Origin: Agromyces humatus
GTDB lineage: Bacteria; Actinomycetota; Actinomycetes; Actinomycetales; Microbacteriaceae
Direction: 5' to 3'
Assembly: GCF_021228295.1 (NCBI RefSeq)
Contig: NZ_JAJQPD010000008.1
Span: forward strand, 124,001 to 188,000
DNA length: 64,000 nt
Both the position numbers and the translations under genes were made by a program. Below the pieces are notes generated by a model, which saw only the letters and a list, made by a program, of their open reading frames with translations, was not told where the DNA came from and made no database searches. This document shows, piece by piece, positions 25,840 through 34,228 of this stretch (position 1 is the stretch's first letter; each line of letters begins with the position of its first letter).

Positions 25840-25907
25840 CGATTCGTCGACGGATGTCCGCGACACCGTTCGGATGTCCCTCCCAGCCCGCGCCGAGGCA
25901 TCCGCTC

Positions 25908-25913
25908 TACACT
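25908..25913 (+). promoter_or_regulatory. -10 box of leaderless promoter for the amidase-like gene
   Basis: TACACT is followed by seven bases and the start GTG 25921; there is no Shine-Dalgarno. Confidence 0.55.
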
Positions 25914-25920
25914 GCCGTGC

Positions 25921-26649
25921 GTGTCAGATGCTCCACCGCCCCAGCCGCCCGAAGGGGCGCGCCGACGCCGCATGACCATCGCCCTCGCGATCAGTGCGGC
26001 CCTGGTGGCGATCGCGGTCGTCGTGATCGGCGCGGTCACCGCCGCCGGCACCGGCGGAGCAGGCGCTGACCGCGCCGATCCTGCCGCGGCGACCGAGACC
26101 GCCGATGCGATCGAGCGGCCGACGCCCACCGCGACGCCCGAGCCGACGCCCGTCGCCGTCCAACCGGCGCTCACCCCGCAGGTGCAGGCCCAGATCGACT
26201 ACGCCCTGACGTACTGGAAGGACTACAACCCCGAGTACGGCGTGCTCGGCATCACCGATTGCGTCAACTTCGCGAGCCAGACCCTCCTCGCCCGCGGCTG
26301 GCAGGAGAACGACGAGTGGTACAACGCCGACGACGTCTACCAGGCGAGCGACACCTGGCGAAGCTCGACCTCGATGCGCGACTGGCTCGCGACACGGCCC
26401 GACCTCGCCACCCCGCTCGACGACACGCAGCGCGATGAGGTCGAGGTCGGCGACATCGCCCAGTTCGACTGGGACAACTCGGGCGACCGCGACCACACCG
26501 GCATCGTGACCAAGGTCGAGCGGACCGCCGACGGCACTAAGATCTATTTCGCCGGCCACACGCTCGACTCCGACTACCGCGACGTCGACACGGCGATCAC
26601 GGTCGATCACCCGGGTGGCACCGCCTACTACTGGAGTCTCGAGCAGTGA
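25921..26649 (+). CDS. Membrane-anchored amidase-domain protein
   Basis: A 242-aa protein with a short cytoplasmic N-terminus, one membrane helix (~residues 18-40, MTIALAISAALVAIAVVVIGAV), a Thr/Pro linker and an outside domain. The domain has the putative amidase (amidase_6, NlpC/P60-like) signature: YNPEYG, then TDCVNFASQTLLARGW with the probable nucleophile Cys, later DIAQFDW and DHTGIVTKV with a candidate His. Such proteins act on peptidoglycan or peptides. GTG 25921 is chosen for the leaderless promoter. The stop overlaps the next gene, which encodes a D,D-carboxypeptidase, so a cell-wall role is likely. Confidence 0.8.
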   Translation: MSDAPPPQPPEGARRRRMTIALAISAALVAIAVVVIGAVTAAGTGGAGADRADPAAATETADAIERPTPTATPEPTPVAVQPALTPQVQAQIDYALTYWKDYNPEYGVLGITDCVNFASQTLLARGWQENDEWYNADDVYQASDTWRSSTSMRDWLATRPDLATPLDDTQRDEVEVGDIAQFDWDNSGDRDHTGIVTKVERTADGTKIYFAGHTLDSDYRDVDTAITVDHPGGTAYYWSLEQ

Positions 26650-27440
26650 CGCACCCAAGCCCCGCCGTGCAGAAGCGACGAATGACGGTGGCGCTCGTGC
26701 TCATCGCCGTGCTCCTCGCGGTCGCCGTCGTCGTGGTCGGCGCCGTCTCGGCCGGGGCGAACGGGGGTGCGGGCGCCGCGGCATCCGCTCCACCGACGCC
26801 CACCGAGACGCCGCGCCCCGCACCCGCCGAGGCCGCCCCGCCCGCGACGGTCGACACCTTCGATCGCACCGCGCACTCGCTCGACGACCCGATGAGCATC
26901 TGGGTCGTCGTCAACAAGCTCCGGCCGATGAATCCGCAGGATTTCGAACCCGCCGACCTCGTCTTCGTGCCAGTCGAGTACACCTTCGAGCCGTATATGC
27001 GTCAAGAGGCATCCGACGCGGCCGTCACGATGTTCGAGGCCGCTGCGAACGAGGCCGACCTGTTCCTCGCGTCGAACAGCGCCTTCCGGTCGTACGGCGC
27101 GCAAGAGAACATCTACGACGGCGACGACACGCTGACCGCACGCCCGGGGTACAGCGAGCACCAGACCGGGCTCACGATCGACATCGGCCCGTCGACGGGG
27201 GAGTGTTCGATCGAGGCGTGCTTCGGTGAACTCCCCGAGGGCATCTGGCTGCGCGACAACGCCTACCGGTTCGGGTTCATCCTGCGCTACCCGGCCGACA
27301 AGATGGCGGTCACGGGCTACGAGTACGAGCCGTGGCACTTCCGCTACGTCGGCGTGCCGCTCGCGACCGAGATGCGCGAGAAGGGCATCTCGACCATGGA
27401 GGAGTTCTTCGGTCTGCCGGCAGCGCCGTCGTATGAATGA
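26646..27440 (+). CDS. D-alanyl-D-alanine carboxypeptidase, M15 (VanY-like)
   Basis: A 264-aa single-pass membrane protein (helix ~residues 13-36, TVALVLIAVLLAVAVVVVGAV; Pro/Ala linker to ~70) with a zinc D,D-carboxypeptidase domain. The metal and catalytic motifs are SEHQTGLTIDI (~170-180; His and Asp zinc ligands) and EPWHFRYV (~228-235; catalytic Glu and third His). It trims the terminal D-Ala of peptidoglycan stem peptides. GTG 26646 overlaps the stop of the amidase gene. The two proteins have matching N-terminal membrane-plus-linker layouts. Confidence 0.9.
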   Translation: MTHPSPAVQKRRMTVALVLIAVLLAVAVVVVGAVSAGANGGAGAAASAPPTPTETPRPAPAEAAPPATVDTFDRTAHSLDDPMSIWVVVNKLRPMNPQDFEPADLVFVPVEYTFEPYMRQEASDAAVTMFEAAANEADLFLASNSAFRSYGAQENIYDGDDTLTARPGYSEHQTGLTIDIGPSTGECSIEACFGELPEGIWLRDNAYRFGFILRYPADKMAVTGYEYEPWHFRYVGVPLATEMREKGISTMEEFFGLPAAPSYE

Positions 27441-28794
27441 GCGGATGCCCCGCCGTGGGCTTTCGCTGACGGTTCTCATCGTCAATCAACTCCTGGCCGG
27501 CGTCGGCGTGGCGTCGGGCATCGCGGTCGCCGCGTTGCTCGTCGACGAACTCACGGGGGTCGTCGCCCTCGCCGGGCTGGCGCAGTCGGCGAGCGTGCTC
27601 GGCGCGGCCCTCGCCGCGATTCCGCTCGCTCGACTCGCGGTGCGCGCCGGGCGCCATGTGTCGCTCGCGACGGGTTACGCCTGCGCGAGCGCGGGTGCCG
27701 TGCTGATCATCGCGGCGGCGGCGAGCGGATGGATCGTCCTGGTGTTCCTCGGCCTCGCCGCCTTCGGGGCGGGCGCAGCGGCCGGACTGCAGGCGCGGTT
27801 CGCGGCGACCGAGGTCGCGGCGCCCGGATTCGAGGCGCGGTACATGTCGCTCGTGCTCTGGGCGACGACCCTCGGGTCGGTCGCCGGCCCGTTGCTCTCG
27901 GAGACCGGTGCCGAGGTCGGCGCGGCTCTCGGGTTGCCGCCGCTCGTCGGTCCGTTCCTGCTCTCGGGCACGGTGTTCGCCCTCTCATCTGTGCTCGTCG
28001 CCGCGCTGCTGCGGTTGCCGAAGGCGGGCGTGCTCGAGTCCGACACCGAGCCCGACGAGCCCCAACCCGCGGGTCGAGGAGCGCCCGACGAGCCCGAACC
28101 CGCGGGTCGAGGAGCGCCCGACGAAGGAGGACGCGTCTCGAGACCCACCACCCCGCCCGCATCACCTCGCGGCGTCGGCTCCTGGGCGGCTCTCCGCATC
28201 GCCGTGCGCGAACCCCGCGCGCTGTTCGCGGTGCTCGCCATCGTCTGCTCGCACACCGTCATGGTCGGCGTCATGGTCATGACCCCGGTGCACATGACTG
28301 CGCACGGACTGTCACTGACGCTCGTCGGCGTGGTCATCAGCATCCACATTCTCGGCATGTACGGAGCGAGCCCGATCGTCGGCTGGCTCGCCGACCGAAT
28401 CGGCTCGGCTCGCGTGATCGCACTCGGCATCGGCTTCCTGCTCACCGCAGCCCTGATCGGAATCCTCATGCCCGCCGACGACGTGCTGCTGATCCCGCTC
28501 GCACTCGGCCTGCTCGGGCTCGGCTGGTCGTGCGGCCTCATCGGCGGCTCGACGATGCTCAACCACTCGGTCGATGCGAGCCTCCGGGTGCCATTGCAGG
28601 GCGCGACCGACGCTGCGATGAATCTCGCGGCTGCGGCATCCGCCGCCCTGTCGGGCATCGTGCTCGGCATCGGCGGATTCGCGGGCGTCAACGTCGTTGC
28701 GCTGCTCGTGCTCGTGCCGCTCGTGATCTCGGGCCTGCGGGCGCGGCGCGCCGATCGCTCGGCCGATGCGACCGCGTCGGCCTCCGAAGCGTGA
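27433..28794 (+). CDS. MFS transporter
   Basis: A 453-aa major facilitator transporter with 12 predicted helices in two bundles (first: SLTVLIVNQLLAGVGVASGIAV). The substrate is unknown; the sequence resembles drug/metabolite efflux members. ATG 27433 overlaps the M15 stop by 8 bases; ATG 27445 is an alternative. The cytoplasmic loop between helices 6 and 7 (~residues 205-240, PAGRGAPDEPEPAGRGAPDEGG) is encoded by a dispersed palindromic repeat inserted in frame. Confidence 0.85.
   Translation: MNERMPRRGLSLTVLIVNQLLAGVGVASGIAVAALLVDELTGVVALAGLAQSASVLGAALAAIPLARLAVRAGRHVSLATGYACASAGAVLIIAAAASGWIVLVFLGLAAFGAGAAAGLQARFAATEVAAPGFEARYMSLVLWATTLGSVAGPLLSETGAEVGAALGLPPLVGPFLLSGTVFALSSVLVAALLRLPKAGVLESDTEPDEPQPAGRGAPDEPEPAGRGAPDEGGRVSRPTTPPASPRGVGSWAALRIAVREPRALFAVLAIVCSHTVMVGVMVMTPVHMTAHGLSLTLVGVVISIHILGMYGASPIVGWLADRIGSARVIALGIGFLLTAALIGILMPADDVLLIPLALGLLGLGWSCGLIGGSTMLNHSVDASLRVPLQGATDAAMNLAAAASAALSGIVLGIGGFAGVNVVALLVLVPLVISGLRARRADRSADATASASEA
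28071..28146. repeat. Dispersed palindromic element inside the MFS gene
   Basis: A full unit at 28104-28146 begins GGGTCGAGGAGCGCCCGACG and ends GCGTCTCGAGACCC. A half unit, GGGTCGAGGAGCGCCCGACG, precedes it at 28071-28090 in tandem. Both are in frame in the loop between the two transporter halves. Confidence 0.8.
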
Positions 28795-28893
28795 GAGCGT
28801 TCTCAACGCCTTCCCAGCGGGTGAAAGGCTTCCTCACAAACTGGCATGATGAAGTCGGCGTGTCCCCCAAAATGCCGACACCGGAATCCGCAC

Positions 28894-29394
28894 GTGCCCA
28901 AGATCAAGACCCCCAAGACGAAGTCCCAGCCGAACCCCGACCTCGCGCCCCTTCCCGAACGCCGTCGATCGACGTTCCGTGAACCCGCTGCCGACGTCGA
29001 TCTCGGGCTCTTCGGGCTCGCCAAGGGCGACCCCGAGACCGCTGTGACGACGGATCTCGCTGACGCGACGGACGTCGTCGACGTGTCCGCGATCGCAGTG
29101 GCGTCGAATGTCGTCGACGTATCCGCGATCGCAGGGGCGTCGGATGTCGCTGCAGCACCCCTGGCGGCTGAGCGGCCCGACACGGCAGAACTGTCGGCGG
29201 CCTCCGACGAGCCCGAGCCGGCCGACGAAGCTGGGCCGGCTGACGGTCCCGGGCCGACCGAGGTCCCCGAAGCCGCGCCCGTCGAGGCCGCTGCCGGGCC
29301 GTCGCAGCAGCGTGCGCGTCACCGCGCCGACCGCGCCGGCAACCGACGACCCTCGGGCAGCAGCTCCTTCCGCATCGCGCTGCCCGCGCCCTGA
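28894..29394 (+). CDS. Hypothetical acidic low-complexity protein
   Basis: A 166-aa protein starting at GTG 28894 with a basic N-terminus (PKIKTPKTK) and a PERRRSTFREP motif, then a long Ala/Asp/Glu/Pro-rich disordered region (repeats of DVVDVSAIA) and a basic C-terminus (QQRARHRADRAGNRRPSGSSS). No domain is recognised. Start choice is weak: there is no clear ribosome site, and ATG 28846 is also in frame. The codon pattern agrees with a real gene. Confidence 0.5.
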   Translation: MPKIKTPKTKSQPNPDLAPLPERRRSTFREPAADVDLGLFGLAKGDPETAVTTDLADATDVVDVSAIAVASNVVDVSAIAGASDVAAAPLAAERPDTAELSAASDEPEPADEAGPADGPGPTEVPEAAPVEAAAGPSQQRARHRADRAGNRRPSGSSSFRIALPAP

Positions 29395-29423
29395 GGCTAG
29401 TCCGGGCCTCACCCCCGGGGGTA

Positions 29424-30443
29424 TCACGCCCGCAGGCGGACCTCGCGCTCGGTCAGCGCCTCGAGCAGTGCTGCGGCGGTCGCGGCGTCGTCGACCGTCA
29501 CGACGAAGACTCGCCCATCGCGCCGCGCCACCTGCAGCGCCTCGCCCGAGTGCAGCACGACGCCGAATCGGCCGTCGAGCCCGATGCGAAGGCCCCACCC
29601 GCCGAACTCGGCCGACGGTTGCACAGTCGTCACACCCGCCTCGGCGATGTCGCCGAGCGGGATGCGGAACCGGGGCACGCCGATCGAGGACCGCACCGTG
29701 AGGCCGGCGCGGTCGACGCGCACGCGGAACACGAACGTGGCGCACGCGAGCACGAGCAGCACGAGTGTGGTGGCGAGCATGGTCCACCACGCAGGCGAAC
29801 CTGTCACGCCCAGGGCGATCGTGCCGACCGCGAGCGCGATGATGCCGGCCGTGATGCCGAGCATCGCCGGCCCCGACATCGTCGTGGTGCGCACCCAGAC
29901 CGCACGTTCACCAGGGGCGAGCGCGAGGGCGTCGACCGCCTGCACGGTCGCGCCTGACCCGCCGCTCGTCACGACGTTCGGCTGGGCGAACCACCCTGCG
30001 ATGCCGGTGAGAAGCGCGGCGCCGACCCCGACGGCGAGCGGCAGGAGGACGCCCGGTGCGTCGTGCGCGTCTTCGAGCCCGCGCTGCATGCCGAACGACC
30101 AGGTGAGGGTGACCGCGACCAGCGTCGTGGCACCGAGCGCCACCGCCCCGAGCAGTCGCTGGGTGGGCCCCCACTCGCCCTCGCGCGATGGCACGAGCAC
30201 GATCGCCGCGAAGAGCGCAGCGAGTCCGCCGCCGAGGACGGCGGTGAACAGCGGAACCGTCCACGCGGGCGCGAATCCGTCGGGTCCGCCGTCGCCCGAC
30301 CAGTGCGTCGCGACGGTCGCCGGGACCTCGGGCAGCCAGACGAGCATGAGGACGACGGCGATCGCCGTGATCACGACCGGGGCGACGACACCGACCACGA
30401 GGTATCGGCGTCGGGCGGCGTGTACGTCGGGTGTGGCGGTCAT
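29424..30443 (-). CDS. DUF1648 membrane protein
   Basis: A 339-aa protein with an N-terminal DUF1648 region: first helix VVAPVVITAIAVVLMLVWLP, then the conserved turn VATHWSGDGGPDGFA (~residues 42-56). At least five more helices follow and a C-terminal soluble part (LTVRSSIGVPRFRIPLGDI). Function unknown; DUF1648 proteins commonly pair with YtrA-type GntR regulators, as here, where the ATG overlaps the regulator's stop by 4 bases. Confidence 0.85.
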   Translation of the reverse strand: MTATPDVHAARRRYLVVGVVAPVVITAIAVVLMLVWLPEVPATVATHWSGDGGPDGFAPAWTVPLFTAVLGGGLAALFAAIVLVPSREGEWGPTQRLLGAVALGATTLVAVTLTWSFGMQRGLEDAHDAPGVLLPLAVGVGAALLTGIAGWFAQPNVVTSGGSGATVQAVDALALAPGERAVWVRTTTMSGPAMLGITAGIIALAVGTIALGVTGSPAWWTMLATTLVLLVLACATFVFRVRVDRAGLTVRSSIGVPRFRIPLGDIAEAGVTTVQPSAEFGGWGLRIGLDGRFGVVLHSGEALQVARRDGRVFVVTVDDAATAAALLEALTEREVRLRA

Positions 30444-30790
30444 CGGAACGTCTCCTTCACGAGTGAGGCGAGTGTGTCGGGCGAGAGGCCGAGCGCGCGA
30501 GCGCGCTCGGTGAGGGCGACGACATCGTCATGCAGTTGCGCGAGCGGTGCCACCGCGTCGGTGACGACGGCTCCGCGGCCTCGACGCATGTCGACGAGTC
30601 CCTCGTCGCGCAGCTCCTGGTACGCGCGCAGCACGGTGTGCAGGTTGACCTCCAGCGAACCCGCGACCTCACGGGCCGAGGGGAGCCGGTCGCCCGGCCG
30701 GAGCCGCCCGGCTGCCGCGTCGGCACGCACCGATGCCGCCACCTGCGCGAAGATCGGCACGTCACTCGCGGGATCGACACGGATCAGCAT
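30440..30790 (-). CDS. GntR family (YtrA subfamily) transcriptional regulator
   Basis: A 116-aa regulator with the winged HTH (RLPSAREVAGSLEVNLHTVLRAYQELRDEGLVDMRRGRG, residues ~35-75) and only a short C-terminal helix region, as in the YtrA subfamily. The conserved NLHTVLRAY motif is clear. It is first gene of a two-gene operon with the DUF1648 protein. A 27-bp AT-rich inverted repeat just upstream is its likely operator. Confidence 0.9.
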   Translation of the reverse strand: MLIRVDPASDVPIFAQVAASVRADAAAGRLRPGDRLPSAREVAGSLEVNLHTVLRAYQELRDEGLVDMRRGRGAVVTDAVAPLAQLHDDVVALTERARALGLSPDTLASLVKETFR

Positions 30791-30803
30791 CGCTCTCCTT
30801 CAC

Positions 30804-30830
30804 AACTGTTATAGAAATACTAGAACAGTT
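30804..30830 (-). promoter_or_regulatory. AACTGTT-N13-AACAGTT operator/promoter of the GntR gene
   Basis: Seven-base arms AACTGTT (30804-30810) and AACAGTT (30824-30830) frame an AT-rich centre with TATAAC and TAGTAT -10-like boxes on the minus strand. The AT content is out of line with the surroundings and the position, 14-40 bases before the GntR start, fits autoregulation. Confidence 0.75.
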
Positions 30831-30875
30831 CGGGTTCACGTGCAATCCCGCCTCGCTGAGGTAGCCGGCTCAGCG

Positions 30876-30953
30876 GATTGAGCGACGAAGGAGCGTCTCG
30901 AACCCCGGCAGAGGGGGGTTTCGAGTCGGTCGCTGCGCTCCCTCCTCAACCCG
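30876..30953. repeat. Two inverted copies of the dispersed palindromic element
   Basis: One unit (30876-30905) contains GAGCGACGAAGGAGCGTCTCGAACC; the second (30915-30953) runs from GGGGTTTCGAGTCGGTCGCTGC to CCTCCTCAACCC in the opposite sense. They fill most of the gap between the GntR promoter and the end of pgm and could fold as one long hairpin. Confidence 0.75.
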
Positions 30954-30966
30954 CTCGAGCGTCGGC

Positions 30967-32598
30967 CTACGCCCCGGCGAGCGCCGCGTCGACGATCTGC
31001 TTCGCCGCCGCCTGCACGGACTTCAGGTGCTCGGGCCCCTCGAACGACTCCGCGTAGATCTTGTAGACATCTTCGGTGCCGCTCGGCCGCGCGGCGAACC
31101 AGGCGTTCCCGGTCGTCACCTTGACGCCGCCGATCGCCGCGTCGTTGCCGGGAGCGTGCGAGAGCTTCGCTGTGATCGGCTCGCCTGCGAGCTCGGTCGC
31201 CGAGATCGCGTCGCCGTCGAGCTTGCCGAGGGCCGCCTTCTGAGCAGCGGATGCCGCGGCATCCGTTCGCTCGTAGGCGGGATCTCCGAACCGCTCGACC
31301 AGCGAGCCGTAGAGCTCCGACGGCGACTTGCCCGTGACCGCACGGATCTCGGACGCCAGCAGGCAGAGCAGGATTCCGTCTTTGTCGGTCGTCCACACCG
31401 AGCCGTCGAACCGCAGGAACGACGCGCCCGCGCTCTCTTCGCCGCCGAACCCGACCGATCCGTCGATGAGTCCGGGCACGAACCACTTGAACCCGACGGG
31501 CACCTCCCAGAGTCGCCGGCCGAGCGACGCGGCGACCCGGTCGATCATCGACGACGACACCAGGGTCTTGCCGATCGCGGCGTCGGCGCGCCACTCGGGC
31601 CGATGCGCGAACAGGTACTCGATCGCCACGGCCAGGTAGTGGTTCGGGTTCATGAGCCCGCCGTCGGGTGTGACGATGCCGTGCCGGTCGGCGTCGGCGT
31701 CGTTGCCCGTGACGATGTCGAAGTCGCCCTGATGCGCGAGCACCGAGGCCATCGCACTCGGCGAGGACGGGTCCATGCGGATCTTGCCGTCCCAATCGAG
31801 GGTCATGAACGACCACGTCGGATCGACGCGCGCGTTCACGACGGTGAGGTTGAGGTCGTAGTGGTCGCGGATGGCCGCCCAATAGTGCACGGATGCCCCG
31901 CCGAGGGGGTCGGCGCCGATGCGGATGCCGCTGCGCCGGATGGCCTCGAAGTCGATGATGTTCGCGAGGTCTGCGACGTAGTTGCCGCGGAAATCGTAGG
32001 TTTCGACCCCGCTCGGCTCGGCCTGGTTCGCCGCGCCGCCGCCGCCGGCGATGAGCTCGTTGGCGCGGTTCGCGATCCACGTCGTCGCCTCGGAGTCGGC
32101 AGGGCCGCCGTGCGGGGGGTTGTACTTGAAGCCGCCGTCTTGGGGCGGGTTGTGCGACGGCGTGATGACGATGCCGTCGGCCTCGCCCTCGCCGCGGGTC
32201 TCGGGGTCGTTGTTCCACTTCAGGATCGCGTGGCTCAGGGCCGGCGTCGGCACGTAGTCGTCGAACTCGTCGACGAGCACGCGCACCTTGTTGCCGACGA
32301 GCACGTCGAGGGCCGTCGTCTGGGCGGGGGCGCTCAGGGCGTGGGTGTCGGCGCCGATGAAGAGCGGCCCCGTGATGCCCCGCGACGTGCGGTAGTCGAC
32401 GATCGCCTGCGTCGTCGCGAGAATGTGGTGCTCGTTGAAGCTCGTGGTGAGCGATGAGCCGCGGTGGCCCGAGGTGCCGAAGACGACGCGTTGCTCGGGT
32501 ATCGAGGCGTCGGGTTGCTTCTCGTAGTAGGCCCTCACGAGGGCCTCGACGTCGATGAGATCGGATCCGGTCGCCTTGGTTCCCGCGCGCTCGTGCAT
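30967..32598 (-). CDS. pgm: Phosphoglucomutase (alpha-D-glucose phosphate-specific)
   Basis: A 543-aa cytoplasmic mutase interconverting glucose 1-phosphate and glucose 6-phosphate. All four family signatures are present: active-site phosphoserine loop TPSHNPP (~residue 145), metal loop [10 protein letters not shown] (~305), sugar-binding [10 protein letters not shown] (~385) and phosphate-binding RPSGTED near the C-terminus. Length is normal for the family. ATG 32598 is preceded by an AAGACT box six bases away and no ribosome site, so the transcript is probably leaderless. Confidence 0.95.
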   Translation of the reverse strand: MHERAGTKATGSDLIDVEALVRAYYEKQPDASIPEQRVVFGTSGHRGSSLTTSFNEHHILATTQAIVDYRTSRGITGPLFIGADTHALSAPAQTTALDVLVGNKVRVLVDEFDDYVPTPALSHAILKWNNDPETRGEGEADGIVITPSHNPPQDGGFKYNPPHGGPADSEATTWIANRANELIAGGGGAANQAEPSGVETYDFRGNYVADLANIIDFEAIRRSGIRIGADPLGGASVHYWAAIRDHYDLNLTVVNARVDPTWSFMTLDWDGKIRMDPSSPSAMASVLAHQGDFDIVTGNDADADRHGIVTPDGGLMNPNHYLAVAIEYLFAHRPEWRADAAIGKTLVSSSMIDRVAASLGRRLWEVPVGFKWFVPGLIDGSVGFGGEESAGASFLRFDGSVWTTDKDGILLCLLASEIRAVTGKSPSELYGSLVERFGDPAYERTDAAASAAQKAALGKLDGDAISATELAGEPITAKLSHAPGNDAAIGGVKVTTGNAWFAARPSGTEDVYKIYAESFEGPEHLKSVQAAAKQIVDAALAGA

Positions 32599-32612
32599 GA
32601 TCCCAGTCTTGC

Positions 32613-32739
32613 GTGGGTTGAGGAGGCGCGCCAGCGCCGTCTGGAATCGTGGGTTGAGGAGGCGCGCCAGCGCCGTCTCGAAACCGCGCCGTGCGTCATC
32701 CCGGGTTTCGAGATGCTCGCTGCGCTCGCTCGTCAACCC
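32613..32739. repeat. Three dispersed palindromic elements between pgm and DUF445 genes
   Basis: Two tandem 36-bp copies start at 32613 and 32649 with GTGGGTTGAGGAGGCGCGCC then AGCGCCGTCT. A third unit (32703-32739) goes from GGGTTTCGAGATGCTCGCTG to CTCGTCAACCC, inverted to the first two. The stop codon of the DUF445 gene (TGA at 32735-32733) is inside the last unit. Confidence 0.85.
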
Positions 32740-34037
32740 GCGAGGGCGTGCACCCCCGTCGCGACCGTGTAGATCGCGAGGCCCGCGAGGGCGCCGACGA
32801 CCGTGCCGTTGATGCGGATGAACTGCAGGTCGCGCCCCACCTGCAGCTCGAGCTTCTCGGTCGTCTCGCGTGGGTCCCACCGCTCGACGGTCTCGGTGAT
32901 GACGCCCGCGATCTCGTGTCGGTAGTTGCGGACGATGTACGCGGCGGCGTCGATGACCCAGGCGTCGACCTTCGCGGCGAGCTCCTCGTCGGCGGCAAGC
33001 CGGGCGCCGACCTCGATCACGGCCGAGCGCAGCCCGGCGCGCAGCTCGCTGGCGGGGTCGGCGAGCGCCGCGTCGAGGCTCTGCTTGACGCTCGCCCACG
33101 CCTCCGCGGCGAACTCGCGAACGCGCGGGCTGTCGAGCAGGTCGGCCTTCAGCCGTTCGACGCGGGCGATCACCGCCGGATCGTGCTGCAGGTCGTCGGC
33201 GAGTTCGGCGAGGTAGCGATCGATGGCGAGGCGAAGCGGATGTCCCGGCTCCGCCCGTACCGCCCGCACGAACGCGAGCACCTCGCGGTGCGCCCGGTCG
33301 TCGACGAGCCGGTCGACGAACCCGGGCACCCACTTCGGCAGCCGGCCCGAGACCATGCTGCCGAACGCCTCGGGATGCCCGGCGAGCCACTCCTCGGCCT
33401 TGTCGAGCACGACGTCGATGGCCGCGCGCTGCTGGTCGGCGGCCACGAGGCGGCCGCCGATGCGGCCGATCGCGGGCGCCCACTCGGGTTCGAAGAGGTG
33501 CTTGCGGGCGAGCCGCTCGATGACGTCCTCGACATCGTCGTCGCCCAGGAGCGTCAGCACGCCCCGTGCCGCGACGGCGCCCTCGGCGGTCAGACGCTCG
33601 GCGTTGTCGGGCTCCGCGAGCCACCCGCCGAGGCGCCGCGCGATGCCGACCGACGACAGCTTGCCGACCACGACCTCCTCGCTCAGGAACTCGTCCTCGA
33701 CGAACGCGCCGAGCGTGGCGCCGATCTCGTCCTTGCGGTTCGGGATGATCGCGGTGTGCGGGATCGGGATGCCGAGCGGATGCCGGAACAGGGCCGTCAC
33801 CGCGAACCAGTCCGCGATCGCCCCGACCATCGCCCCTTCGGCCGCGGCCCGCACGTACCCGAGCCACGCGATGTCGTCCTGCAGCGCGAACGACACCGCG
33901 AACACCGCCGCCGCGACCACGAGCAGGCTCGTCGCCGCCCGCTTCATGCGCCGCAGCGCCGCCCGTCGCTCCTCGTCGGTCGGCACCGCGGGCCGCTCGA
34001 CGCGAGCCACGGCCCGACCTTCCTCGGTCGTCGTCAT
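32733..34037 (-). CDS. DUF445 membrane protein
   Basis: A 434-aa protein of the DUF445 family. After a charged N-terminus there is a helix (~37-58, [19 protein letters not shown]), a second hydrophobic segment with the conserved [45 protein letters not shown] signature (~67-110), a long helical central region and a C-terminal hydrophobic hairpin ([17 protein letters not shown]). The function of the family is unknown. ATG 34037 follows GAGGAGG. Confidence 0.88.
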   Translation of the reverse strand: MTTTEEGRAVARVERPAVPTDEERRAALRRMKRAATSLLVVAAAVFAVSFALQDDIAWLGYVRAAAEGAMVGAIADWFAVTALFRHPLGIPIPHTAIIPNRKDEIGATLGAFVEDEFLSEEVVVGKLSSVGIARRLGGWLAEPDNAERLTAEGAVAARGVLTLLGDDDVEDVIERLARKHLFEPEWAPAIGRIGGRLVAADQQRAAIDVVLDKAEEWLAGHPEAFGSMVSGRLPKWVPGFVDRLVDDRAHREVLAFVRAVRAEPGHPLRLAIDRYLAELADDLQHDPAVIARVERLKADLLDSPRVREFAAEAWASVKQSLDAALADPASELRAGLRSAVIEVGARLAADEELAAKVDAWVIDAAAYIVRNYRHEIAGVITETVERWDPRETTEKLELQVGRDLQFIRINGTVVGALAGLAIYTVATGVHALAG

Positions 34038-34102
34038 CAGCCGCCCTCCTCGCTTCGTCGGGACTGCGGTCGGTCTCGACGCTAGGCCATCTCCATGTTG
34101 CC

Positions 34103-34175
34103 CGTTCAGGGGATTCGACCGACACGCCGAGACGTGAGCCGCGTGCGGCGGCGTGTTGCCCAAATCCCCTGAACG
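34103..34175. repeat. 13-bp inverted repeat in a divergent intergenic region
   Basis: CGTTCAGGGGATT (34103-34115) and AATCCCCTGAACG (34163-34175) are perfect complements 47 bases apart, between the DUF445 and pheA starts. GTTGCCC precedes both arms in a related form. It may be a regulator site pair, a hairpin or the remnant of a small mobile element; nothing decides between these. Confidence 0.6.
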
Positions 34176-34215
34176 AGCAGACTGGATCGGCCAGAAGCAC
34201 CGCGCGAGGGGCAAC

Positions 34216-34221
34216 TAGGCT
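34216..34221 (+). promoter_or_regulatory. -10 box of leaderless promoter for pheA
   Basis: TAGGCT, then seven bases, then ATG 34229, with no ribosome-binding site. Confidence 0.6.
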
Positions 34222-34228
34222 GGCGTGC

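Noticed and set aside
28792..28805. TGAGAGCGTTCTCA as another LacI operator
   Set aside because: It differs from the consensus in the second half-site and includes the MFS stop codon; no sugar gene follows.
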